Positions 13,498-20,947 of a stretch of DNA of 29,989 nucleotides are shown one piece after another. The notes under the pieces are model-generated. The model was not told the DNA's origin. It did not search any database and saw only the letters and a program-made list of their open reading frames with translations. The stretch spans positions 1 to 29,989 of the forward strand of contig JANQGC010000093.1 in NCBI GenBank assembly GCA_028277515.1. The letters are read 5' to 3'. Position numbers and translations under genes: made by a program. Each line of letters opens with the position of its first letter. Within the stretch, counting starts at the first letter, position 1. The stretch is from Anaerolineae bacterium (lineage in GTDB: Bacteria; Chloroflexota; Anaerolineae; Promineifilales; Promineifilaceae).

Positions 13498-13643
13498 TCA
13501 CTTCCCTTGCCAGTTCGCCTTACGTTTGTTGATAAAAGCATCACCTCTTGCATAAGTTGGGGGTTGAGAGCGTTGTAGGCCTTGGGTCTGTTTAGATGAA
13601 TAACTGCTACTCGGTCAATTGTTTTGGTTAATATGTATTCCAT
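13498..13643 (-). pseudogene. Enoyl-CoA hydratase (crotonase) with internal deletion
   Basis: From ATG 13643 (AGGAA upstream) the reading starts MEYILTKTIDRVAVIHLNRP and goes on to KAYNALNPQLMQE, a textbook crotonase N-terminus. In another frame, beginning a few bases later, the sequence is GDAFINKRKANWQGK followed by TGA at 13500-13498, a textbook crotonase C-terminus. Intact relatives are about 255-265 residues, so roughly 200 residues including the oxyanion-hole and active-site regions are gone, and the junction is out of frame. Read in the first frame the product is a 57-residue peptide ending at 13470. It is inactive as an enzyme. Neighbours: CPBP-like membrane gene upstream and hydroxyacid dehydrogenase downstream. 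Confidence 0.8.
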
Positions 13644-13672
13644 TGGTCTGATTTTCCTATTCATTACAAACT

Positions 13673-14440
13673 CTAAACACGATAATCTTCTTCTTGATTT
13701 GGCCACAGCCGCCAGATCACAAGCGCGTAGCCGATTGTGGCCGCGATATACATGCTTTGCAATTGGCCGGTATCTGGGGTTGGGTAAGGACTTAAGGCAA
13801 CCCAGGCAGTGAAGCTTTGCAGGGATTGGACAATGACTGTTCCTAGCAAACTGCCGGTGCGTAAGCGGATTAACCCGTAGAGGAGACCCCAACTGATGTA
13901 AAACAGAATGCTAACCTGTGTCCCTACAAATGATTCCTGGAAGAGAATAATGGCTACCAGGCTAAAAAGAATACCCCCAGCGATGGCGCCGGTTAACGGA
14001 CCGCGCCAATCTGAGATAGCCCGAAAAAGGAGGCCAAAGGTCCAGATCTGGGTGGCAAAGGATTCGAACAACAACAAATATATGGTGGTACGCCAGGCAT
14101 TGGGAGCGCCTAATGTTGATATGTCGACGAAAAAAAAGCGGGCGAGGAGAAAGATGACCCACCCTAATACGGCAAAACCGATTCCTGCGTAAAGAGGTCG
14201 TCCACCGCGCAGACCCAGGCCGGATATGCCATACCAACGCAGTCCCAAAATCCAGGATACAACGGCTATGCTGCTCAGAAGCACGGCCGATCGGGCTTGA
14301 GACCTCAAACTTTCAACATCAACGATATTTGAAATGAGGAGACTAGCAACCAACGCAGCGGATAAAGGCAGCAGAATGGCCAGCAATGCCCGTGAGGCAA
14401 CTGCTTGGCTGCTTAGTGGTTTATCTTGATTTACAGACAT
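13673..14440 (-). CDS. CPBP-like multi-pass membrane protein, catalytic residues absent
   Basis: The 255-residue product has seven to eight hydrophobic segments and a CPBP-like stretch, FESFATQIWTFGLLFRAI, followed by GPLTGAIAGGILFSLVAI. CPBP intramembrane proteases normally carry EExxxR and later His residues at these places. Here the paired glutamates and the arginine are missing, so a non-proteolytic membrane role is more likely. Start choice is uncertain: ATG codons at 14440, 14458 and 14500 are in frame and none has a clear ribosome binding site. 14440 leaves room for divergent promoters with the MFS gene. The assignment to CPBP is tentative. Confidence 0.65.
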   Translation of the reverse strand: MSVNQDKPLSSQAVASRALLAILLPLSAALVASLLISNIVDVESLRSQARSAVLLSSIAVVSWILGLRWYGISGLGLRGGRPLYAGIGFAVLGWVIFLLARFFFVDISTLGAPNAWRTTIYLLLFESFATQIWTFGLLFRAISDWRGPLTGAIAGGILFSLVAIILFQESFVGTQVSILFYISWGLLYGLIRLRTGSLLGTVIVQSLQSFTAWVALSPYPTPDTGQLQSMYIAATIGYALVIWRLWPNQEEDYRV

Positions 14441-14525
14441 AAGGATTGATTTTAACATTATTTGAGGGGTGAGCGAAGGGCTTTTCGTTCGCAATCTCAT
14501 AGGCTCTCAGATAAACTCCTGCTCC

Positions 14526-15698
14526 GTGAAAATAACTAGAAATGGCAAACAGTTAAGATTTCAATTAGCCGCACTAACCACAGCAAGATTTTTATTGAAT
14601 ATCGGAATCCGGGTCATCTATCCTTTTGCGCCAGCGTTGGCCAGGGGATTGGGAGTGGACACGGCCGATATTACACGTCTCATCACCATTAGGAATGCAA
14701 CTGGTTTTCTCAGCCCTTTTTTTGGCAATCTTTCAGAGCAGTTCGGCCGAAAAATCGTCCTGGCCTCAAGCATGCTCTTGTTTGGGCTTGCTAGCTTGCT
14801 GGTCGTTGTGTGGCCCGAGTATAGGATTTTGGGCGTGACCCTTGCTCTCATTGGCCTGGCTAAAAATATTTATGATCCGGCGATGCAGGCCTATCTGGGT
14901 GATACTGTCGCTTATAAACAACGTGGCAAAGCGATAGCTGTCACAGAATATGCCTGGGCATTTGGTCTTTTACTTGGAGCACCGGCCGTCGCTTTTGCCG
15001 TTGAACGTTGGGGATGGAAATCACCATTTTTGTGGTTAGGCGTTCTTGGCCTGGGATCGATTCTGTTTCTGGTTCGAGCATTGCCTGATACCGTCACGCA
15101 TATTCGCAGCAGTGTTACTTTGTCTAGAACCTTTCACTTTTTGAGGCAGAATCCTGTTGTTATTTTTGCTTTTATTTATACATCCTTGGTGATGCTGGCC
15201 AATGAGATGCTTTTTATCGTATTTGGCACCTGGATGGAAGGGAGTTTTCAACTTAATCTGGCCGGACTTGGATTGGCGGCGGCCGTCATTGGGGGAGCAG
15301 AAATCACCGGCGAAACGGTAGCGGGTTGGTCGGTTGATAAATTTGGCAAACGCCCAGTGATTATCACGTCGGGTATTTGCAATGCCCTGGCTTACATCTT
15401 GCTTCCCTTCATAAGCAGCAGCCTGGAACTGGCGCTAATTATGCTGTTCATCATCTTCATTAGTTTCGAGATAACGGTGGTTGGAGGGGTGCCCTTGATG
15501 ACTGAACTGGTTCCTCATGCACGGGCAGTGGTCATGTCATTAATTATCGCTGCGGGAGCGTTGGGGCGAACTTTAGGGGCGTTCCTGGGTGTATTGGTTT
15601 GGGATTGGGTAGGATTTCAGGTGAGTGGATTGGTCTGGGGTTTGATCATGGCGTCCGCAGTCCTCATCCTTGCCTTTCTAGTATTTGAAGGAAGCTAA
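14526..15698 (+). CDS. Major facilitator superfamily transporter
   Basis: The product has about 12 hydrophobic segments and the MFS motif A in the loop after helix 2 (GNLSEQFGRKIV), with a second copy in the second half (WSVDKFGKRPVI). It is a secondary transporter of the plasma membrane, probably of the drug/metabolite type. The substrate is unknown. The GTG at 14526 gives a short basic N-terminus (VKITRNGKQLR) before helix 1. A longer GTG start at 14469 would overlap the divergent gene's upstream region. It is divergent from the CPBP-like gene. Confidence 0.82.
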   Translation: MKITRNGKQLRFQLAALTTARFLLNIGIRVIYPFAPALARGLGVDTADITRLITIRNATGFLSPFFGNLSEQFGRKIVLASSMLLFGLASLLVVVWPEYRILGVTLALIGLAKNIYDPAMQAYLGDTVAYKQRGKAIAVTEYAWAFGLLLGAPAVAFAVERWGWKSPFLWLGVLGLGSILFLVRALPDTVTHIRSSVTLSRTFHFLRQNPVVIFAFIYTSLVMLANEMLFIVFGTWMEGSFQLNLAGLGLAAAVIGGAEITGETVAGWSVDKFGKRPVIITSGICNALAYILLPFISSSLELALIMLFIIFISFEITVVGGVPLMTELVPHARAVVMSLIIAAGALGRTLGAFLGVLVWDWVGFQVSGLVWGLIMASAVLILAFLVFEGS

Positions 15699-15742
15699 CT
15701 ACCATCTAAATAAGGATCGTTTAATAGCCATGCCCTTCTTTT

Positions 15743-15778
15743 TTGCCATCATTTAGCTTGGCATTATACTATTGCCAA
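15743..15778 (+). promoter_or_regulatory. Promoter with overlapping palindrome upstream of the zinc-ribbon genes
   Basis: TTGCCA (15743-15748), a 16-bp spacer and TATACT (15765-15770) form a good sigma-70 promoter. A TTGGCA-N9-TGCCAA palindrome (15758-15778) lies directly over the -10 box, which is the expected place for a repressor. Transcription would begin near 15777. The rest of 15699-15862 holds no gene that I can support. Confidence 0.5.
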
Positions 15779-15862
15779 TGGTTTGATATGCTGAGCAAGA
15801 TTAAATCATGAGGTGGGAGCAAGTTATTCACCCTTCTGTATGGGAAGTTGTGAGGGAGATCT

Positions 15863-16162
15863 ATGTCTGCAATGAGACGGGCAGCAATATATAAACTAGC
15901 TGCTGCTGCGCAGGAAATTGATTTGGATGTTTTTAGTGGTATTGCTGGCCTGGACGAAAATGGCCAGTGGACCGTTGGTTCGCACAAATTGTTGGAATGG
16001 TTATCTAACCACGAAGGTGAAGAACTTGTTCTTGTGCTTGGCTCGCTGTCCGATGAGAGACCTATTGAGGTGCGCACCTGCCGCACGTGCGGGCGGGATT
16101 ACAGTGATTTAGATTGTCCAACCTGCCGGGCGAATCGTATCCGGCTTCGCGGACGAAGTTGA
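15863..16162 (+). CDS. Small zinc-ribbon protein
   Basis: The 99-residue product has an N-terminal helical region (MSAMRRAAIYKLAAAAQEID) and a beta/alpha middle. It ends in CRTCGRDYSDLDCPTCR, a C-x2-C-x8-C-x2-C zinc ribbon, followed by a basic tail. GGGAG lies 6 bases before the ATG. It is followed after 14 bases by a secreted/membrane protein that also ends in zinc ribbons, and the two are probably co-transcribed from the promoter at 15743. Function is unknown. Confidence 0.75.
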   Translation: MSAMRRAAIYKLAAAAQEIDLDVFSGIAGLDENGQWTVGSHKLLEWLSNHEGEELVLVLGSLSDERPIEVRTCRTCGRDYSDLDCPTCRANRIRLRGRS

Positions 16163-16176
16163 ATGTTTATTACCTT

Positions 16177-17100
16177 ATGTTATTGAAGAAGAAACTGGTT
16201 TTTTTTGTCCTATTTATTTGTTTGTTAACGATTGTACCACCATTAGTAGCCCAAACGCCTGTCACATCAATTGAGAATTTACGCGTTGCATTTTGGCCTG
16301 ATTATGATGAACCGGCCGTTCTGGTGTTGATGACTGGCTTATTGCCCGCCGGTGCGGAACTTCCGGCGGCAATCACAATTCCACTTCCGGCAAATGCTGA
16401 GGTCAATGCTGTCGCGAGAATTAACAGTGAAGTGGGAATGGCTGATACTCAATTTGAGATTGTGGGTGATCAATTAACATTAATCACGCCCGACCCCCAA
16501 TTCCGGGTGGAATATTATGTTCCTTATAACGATGATGGGGAAGTGCGTTCATATAATTTTCAATGGGAATCCGACCTGAATGTGGGTGAGATGGCGGCCG
16601 AAATACAACAACCTGCGGGTGCCGAGTCACTTTCAAGCGATCCTGCAGCGGAAAACAGCGTTACCAATCCAACGGATGGTTTGATCTATCATGGTATTCC
16701 TTCCCGATCTGTGCCGGCAGGGTCGATGTATGAGCTGTCCTTCCAGTATAATTCCGGATTGGCATTAACGGCCGGACAAAGAACGCCTGTGCCGCAAGCG
16801 CCTGTTGTTTCTCAGCCGGAAAACCAGGCCAGGTCTGATAATTCTGTCAATTGGCTTTATTTGTTGGGAGGTTTAGTTCTCTTAATCCCGATAGGTATTA
16901 TTATCTGGATCGCCGCTACGCGCCATGCAGAGAGCACCGGGAGGGGTAGAAGAGGAAGGAAATCACAAAAGCCTTTGAAACCAAACCCACGTTCGCGAAA
17001 CAACAATGAGGGCGCGAAGTTTTGCCATGAATGTGGAACGAAGGCGGAAAAGGGAGACCGCTTTTGCCGAAATTGTGGAACCGAATTGAAACAAGTTTGA
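16177..17100 (+). CDS. Membrane protein with extracytoplasmic domain and C-terminal double zinc ribbon
   Basis: The 307-residue protein starts with a signal peptide/anchor (MLLKKKLVFFVLFICLLTIV). It has an extracytoplasmic beta domain of about 190 residues (LRVAFWPDYDEPAVLVLMTG...), a second transmembrane helix (WLYLLGGLVLLIPIGIIIWI), a basic linker and a C-terminal zinc ribbon (FCHECGTKAEKGDRFCRNCG). The ribbon would be cytoplasmic. The start at 16177 puts the signal sequence first. An in-frame ATG at 16114 overlaps the previous gene. Function is unknown, and a sensor or scaffold linking envelope to cytoplasm is only a guess. Confidence 0.75.
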   Translation: MLLKKKLVFFVLFICLLTIVPPLVAQTPVTSIENLRVAFWPDYDEPAVLVLMTGLLPAGAELPAAITIPLPANAEVNAVARINSEVGMADTQFEIVGDQLTLITPDPQFRVEYYVPYNDDGEVRSYNFQWESDLNVGEMAAEIQQPAGAESLSSDPAAENSVTNPTDGLIYHGIPSRSVPAGSMYELSFQYNSGLALTAGQRTPVPQAPVVSQPENQARSDNSVNWLYLLGGLVLLIPIGIIIWIAATRHAESTGRGRRGRKSQKPLKPNPRSRNNNEGAKFCHECGTKAEKGDRFCRNCGTELKQV

Positions 17101-17169
17101 CGATAAGCGTATAAGACAACTCGATCTTTATAATTCCAAAGTAATAATCGTACGGGTTTTTGGTATAAA

Positions 17170-17206
17170 AAAGGCGTTTCCTGGTTTGGGAAACGCCTTT
17201 CGTTTT
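17170..17206. terminator. Bidirectional intrinsic terminator
   Basis: AAAGGCGTTTCC (17170-17181) pairs with GGAAACGCCTTT (17189-17200), a 12-bp stem with a 7-base loop. TTTT follows on the plus side, and a run of A precedes it, giving T on the minus side. It separates the convergent zinc-ribbon and cytochrome c genes. Confidence 0.85.
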
Positions 17207-17230
17207 GTGTGAGCTTTGTCCTTCCTGGTT

Positions 17231-18082
17231 CTATTCTCCAAGAATAAAGGACATAACATCCTTCAGATCTTGCGGGTTTTCACCCATTCGCAGCCCAAAA
17301 TTGCTAGGCATCGCGCTTGGGGGGCCTGCACATGGCCCTGTGGGGCACTGTTCAGAAATGTGAGCACTTGGATCGAGGATCGATTCGTATACATACTCGT
17401 CGGCCGATTGTCCCTCAACAATATCGCCACCTCTTTCACTGATGTCTCCTAACCAGGGACCAACTAAAGCGCTGGATTCATCATCCATATTGCCATGACA
17501 GGCGGCGCAGCCGTAGGTTATTGTGTATAGTTCTTCACCAATGACCGGATCGCTATCGGGATAATCGACGACAAATGCTTCGTATGTTTCCGGCCAATCA
17601 AATACCACGATGGGTGTTGAACAGAGTTCTTCGGTATCCCAATTCAAAACGAATTGGGTAAGATTATTAACTTGATCGTTCCGGAGGGGTCCACCATACT
17701 GCTCGCCCCAGGTAGGCATGACGGTTCCTGCACGGCCGCTAGCGATAGTAGAATTAATGTAGGCTTCTTTTGAGCCTTCCCAATTCAAGGCTTCCAATCG
17801 CAGGGGAACGTCTCCACAGAGCAAAGGGGAATAGTTTAAGGGCAAACCCTGGCACCCAATCGGTTCACCAGAGCCGGCATCAAAGCATTCTTCAGCTTTA
17901 CCTTCTTCGCCATGACATGTGGCACAGTTTGCTTCATATAAATGAGCACCGACTTCAATTTCTCGCCCTATGCGTGCAGCAGTAAACCTATCCAATCGCG
18001 CTTGTTCTCTTAAAGCCGCGTAGCCAAAGACCATCATACTGATCATAAAAGCTACCGTTCCAATGATAATCTTAACCTGCAT
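17231..18082 (-). CDS. Membrane-anchored di-haem cytochrome c
   Basis: The 283-residue protein has an N-terminal membrane anchor (IIIGTVAFMISMMVFGYAAL) and two c-type haem sites, CATCH at residues 53-57 and CAACH at 192-196. Candidate axial methionines are in GTVMPTWG and in PSAMPSNFGLRMG. It is the third gene of the Rieske/cytochrome b/cytochrome c operon. It would accept electrons from the Rieske centre, in place of cytochrome c1 or f, on the outer face of the membrane, and pass them to a terminal oxidase or soluble carrier. The gap to the cytochrome b gene is 47 bases. Confidence 0.88.
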   Translation of the reverse strand: MQVKIIIGTVAFMISMMVFGYAALREQARLDRFTAARIGREIEVGAHLYEANCATCHGEEGKAEECFDAGSGEPIGCQGLPLNYSPLLCGDVPLRLEALNWEGSKEAYINSTIASGRAGTVMPTWGEQYGGPLRNDQVNNLTQFVLNWDTEELCSTPIVVFDWPETYEAFVVDYPDSDPVIGEELYTITYGCAACHGNMDDESSALVGPWLGDISERGGDIVEGQSADEYVYESILDPSAHISEQCPTGPCAGPPSAMPSNFGLRMGENPQDLKDVMSFILGE

Positions 18083-18129
18083 TCTCTACTTCCTTAATAC
18101 AAAGATGGTATCTTTAATTGCCCCAACAG

Positions 18130-19818
18130 CTAGCATTTGTTGACGAAGGTACATTCTTCAGCGTAGTTAGAATCAATGTGTTTATATTTCACCCAGTCAT
18201 CGGAAATATCCAGGATTTCATTGGGGTTATTCGGATCTGCGATCTCATAAAATAGCCTTAATTCCAGTAACCCTTCTTGTGCCTCCCGAACCTGCAGCTC
18301 GGAATAGGGATCAGGCATTGCTTCCTTATTGTTAATACCCACTAAATATCTCAATTCGCCGGATTCTAAAGTTTCAATTTTGCATGGCCGAAGGTCAGGA
18401 TTTTTGCCGTCCACGGTGCAGCTATGCTTGCTTAAGGCTTCTTCATATCCGGCCAATGCTTCGGTAAAATGAGGGCTGTTGGGCACGACTTGACCGGGCA
18501 AATAAGAGCCGGGAGTCATTTGTTCAAAGGGGACAGCCATCATTTCACTGGCTCCTTCCTCAGGCAAAACTTCAATAGAAACTTCGCGGTCGGGGGAACT
18601 TTCAACACGGTATTCAGGGGTTCCCATCCAATTTGAAACGAGCATGAAAGCGATGAATAACATGGCAACCGTGAAACCCACACGACGGTCAGCATAGCGA
18701 CGGCTTTTCCCAACCTCAAAGTAGGGCATGACGAAGAACGCTACCATCAACAACGGGATAAAACCGACGACCAGCGTTTTATCGGCTAATTTGAGCCAAC
18801 CTTGAGACCAGGAAAGATACCAGGGGGCTACAACGTGTAGTGGTGTAACGACCGGATCAGCATGCGTCTCTAAGGGCGCATCCCATAACCAGAGTGATCC
18901 GGCAACAAGGAACAGGGTCAACAAAGCCGTCCACATAAGCTCGCTAGTCAGAATGTCCGGTGTAAAATAAGTTCGTTCGGTGCGGGGAACACGCTTCGCC
19001 GTATCTTCTCCGATTTCTTCCCGACCGGGAGGTAGGGATAGGCCGTGCAATACGACTTTGTAGTAGTGTACAAAAAAGAATATACCTAATAGAAGCGGAA
19101 GCAAAAGAACATGGAAGAGGTACCATCGAAGTAGACCGGAAGCGCCGAGTGCCGGACCTCCCTGCAAGATCAAAAGGATGTTTGAATTAACGACGGCCGG
19201 TGCCGGAGCGGATTCGGCGCCACTAAGGAACACTGTTAAAGCCCAATAAGCCAATTGGTCCCAGGGCAGAAGATAGCCACTAAAGCTCAAAAGCAAGGTG
19301 AGGACAAGCAATAACATACCTGTCGCCCAGGTGAATTGGCGCGGTTTCTTGTAGCTTCCGGTCATAAAGGTTCGCAGCATGTGCAGGGCAACGACGAGAA
19401 CCATCACTTCAGCCCCCAGGCGGTGCATATTGCGGAAAAGCTGCCCTAATGGAACATTGCTGAGAATATTCCACATATTGGAATAGGCGATCAGAGGGCT
19501 GGGTGTATAAAAAATCATCAAAACGATGCCTGTGATCGTTTCCCAAACAAACATAAAGGTGGACAACCAACCCATGCGAAAGGTCGGATAAATATTTGTG
19601 ACTTCTGTGTGGTAGAAACTAGGCCGGATATGCAGCCAGAAAGCGTCTGCATGCGGCCGCAAACGGGGATTGGGTCGGCGTGGCTCATCTCCCCTCAATG
19701 CCGCACGAATATCGGATATGTTCATCCCAGCGGTAAGGCGTTCGACAACCTCATCGCTTTTAACAATTACGGCTTGTTTAATACCCAGTTCTCGAACTTG
19801 ATCAACAAAGGTGGTCAT
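18130..19818 (-). CDS. Cytochrome b subunit of a bc-type quinol-oxidising complex, with long C-terminal extension
   Basis: The 562-residue protein combines a b6-like part with a subunit-IV-like part. Haem ligands are His132 and His146 (spacing 14) and His236 and His251 (spacing 15). The wider second spacing is the cytochrome b6 type. APWYLSWSQ (about 331-339) stands in for the PEWY quinol-site motif, with the glutamate absent. After the last membrane helix (about residue 400) is a hydrophilic extension of some 155 residues with four cysteines near its end but no CxxCH. There is also an unusual hydrophilic N-terminal extension of about 60 residues. AAGGAG precedes the ATG. The Rieske gene lies 26 bases upstream and the di-haem cytochrome downstream. 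Confidence 0.9.
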   Translation of the reverse strand: MTTFVDQVRELGIKQAVIVKSDEVVERLTAGMNISDIRAALRGDEPRRPNPRLRPHADAFWLHIRPSFYHTEVTNIYPTFRMGWLSTFMFVWETITGIVLMIFYTPSPLIAYSNMWNILSNVPLGQLFRNMHRLGAEVMVLVVALHMLRTFMTGSYKKPRQFTWATGMLLLVLTLLLSFSGYLLPWDQLAYWALTVFLSGAESAPAPAVVNSNILLILQGGPALGASGLLRWYLFHVLLLPLLLGIFFFVHYYKVVLHGLSLPPGREEIGEDTAKRVPRTERTYFTPDILTSELMWTALLTLFLVAGSLWLWDAPLETHADPVVTPLHVVAPWYLSWSQGWLKLADKTLVVGFIPLLMVAFFVMPYFEVGKSRRYADRRVGFTVAMLFIAFMLVSNWMGTPEYRVESSPDREVSIEVLPEEGASEMMAVPFEQMTPGSYLPGQVVPNSPHFTEALAGYEEALSKHSCTVDGKNPDLRPCKIETLESGELRYLVGINNKEAMPDPYSELQVREAQEGLLELRLFYEIADPNNPNEILDISDDWVKYKHIDSNYAEECTFVNKC

Positions 19819-19844
19819 CTACTCACTCCTTCAGGTGATGAGGG

Positions 19845-20492
19845 TTATGGACAGTTGCCCGTGAAACTACAAAGCAGTGTTTCTGATGGACCTTGCAGCC
19901 GGTCGCCGGTGTCGATACTGAGAAAAGCTGTACCATCCGGAATTTGCATCGGCGCAAAGAAATTATCTGACGTTTCTGACTCCGCTAAAACAGTCACTTT
20001 ATCTTCAGCCAGGGCAAACATCTTGAAGCGGTCTAAATCCCGTGGGGCAGGTGCTTCGATACGCCGGCCATCCAGACGGTATTTGGAGCCGTGACACGGA
20101 CATTCAAACCGATTGTTCGCTGGTGTCCAGGAATAAATACAGCCGAGGTGCGTGCATACTTTGTAGATTGCCACAGTGCCTACTATCGGTTCAGTTTCAT
20201 CAGGTGCCAGATACATTAAATCATTGGGATCATTGGTGTTGAGTGAAGCGAGCCAAAAGCGACCATCGGCGAAATTTTGTGGTGGGTCATTATCAACCGG
20301 CAAAGATGCGACAGGAATCGTAAATCTACCACCGAATTCACCCTCTCGAAAGCGAGGAATTAATGTCCAAATTAAGAGTCCGGTTCCCTGAAGCGTCAGC
20401 AGGGCGATGGAAGCGCCCCAAATATAATATAGAAATTCACGCCTTGATACGCCGCTCCCAGCCTCATTTAAGCTTGCTGCTTGACTTGCCAT
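19845..20492 (-). CDS. Rieske iron-sulfur protein
   Basis: The 215-residue protein has a twin-arginine-like SRREFLYYIW signal/anchor followed by a membrane helix. The 2Fe-2S ligands are Cys113 and His115 (CTHLGC) and Cys131 and His134 (CPCHGS), and Cys118 and Cys133 form the usual disulfide. It oxidises quinol with cytochrome b and delivers electrons to the cytochrome c of the same operon. GAGGAGAAT precedes the ATG. It is the first gene of the operon, with a strong promoter at 20611-20638. Confidence 0.93.
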   Translation of the reverse strand: MASQAASLNEAGSGVSRREFLYYIWGASIALLTLQGTGLLIWTLIPRFREGEFGGRFTIPVASLPVDNDPPQNFADGRFWLASLNTNDPNDLMYLAPDETEPIVGTVAIYKVCTHLGCIYSWTPANNRFECPCHGSKYRLDGRRIEAPAPRDLDRFKMFALAEDKVTVLAESETSDNFFAPMQIPDGTAFLSIDTGDRLQGPSETLLCSFTGNCP

Positions 20493-20610
20493 AAGGCTAT
20501 TCTCCTCAGTATGTTAGTCAAAATTTTTCCTTCCATCCCCAAATAAGGATGAACCTCTCCGTTCAACATCATTTTATTAGTAGATGGGTTGTGCAATTTG
20601 TCACGAAGGA

Positions 20611-20638
20611 ATTATATCACTAGATAGGCTGTTATCAA
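20611..20638 (-). promoter_or_regulatory. Promoter of the Rieske/cytochrome operon
   Basis: On the minus strand TTGATA (20638-20633), a 16-bp spacer and a consensus TATAAT (20616-20611). The predicted start is near 20604, which gives a leader of about 110 bases. The leader shows no riboswitch that I recognise. Confidence 0.65.
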
Positions 20639-20648
20639 AAAGCATTTG

Positions 20649-20722
<74 letters not shown>

Positions 20723-20734
20723 TAAGGTGGCCAA

Positions 20735-20763
20735 ATTATAGCCTTACTAACAAAATTTGCCAG
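20735..20763 (-). promoter_or_regulatory. Promoter of tRNA-Val(TAC)
   Basis: On the minus strand CTGGCA (20763-20758), a 17-bp spacer and TATAAT (20740-20735). The transcription start would be about 6 bases before the tRNA 5' end. Confidence 0.55.
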
Positions 20764-20827
20764 TTGACGCAATAAGGTGGAGTCGGGTTACTCAATAAAA
20801 CGGTTTAAGCAGTTAATACCATTATTT

Positions 20828-20944
20828 TCATGTCCGTAGATATGAGGCTCCGTTGACGTCAATGATAGCTCCGGTCATGAATTGGGAACCCTCAGATGCT
20901 AAAAATAGGACGGCATAAGCGACTTCTTCAGGTTTGGTAACCAT
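20828..20944 (-). pseudogene. C-terminal fragment of a short-chain dehydrogenase (SDR)
   Basis: The minus strand reads [20 protein letters not shown] and continues through [12 protein letters not shown] to TGA at 20830-20828. PEEVA..VLFLAS..S.F.TG....V.G is the standard C-terminus of SDR enzymes such as 3-oxoacyl-ACP reductase. The Rossmann fold and the YxxxK site are missing, and a stop codon lies just upstream in frame. The fragment abuts the end of the RNase gene, so a rearrangement beside the tRNA removed about 200 residues. Confidence 0.8.
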
Positions 20945-20947
20945 TTT

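Noticed and set aside
15809..15895. 28-residue open frame MRWEQVIHPSVW... upstream of the 15863 gene
   Set aside because: It overlaps the well-supported start of the zinc-ribbon gene in another frame, has no ribosome binding site and is too short to judge.
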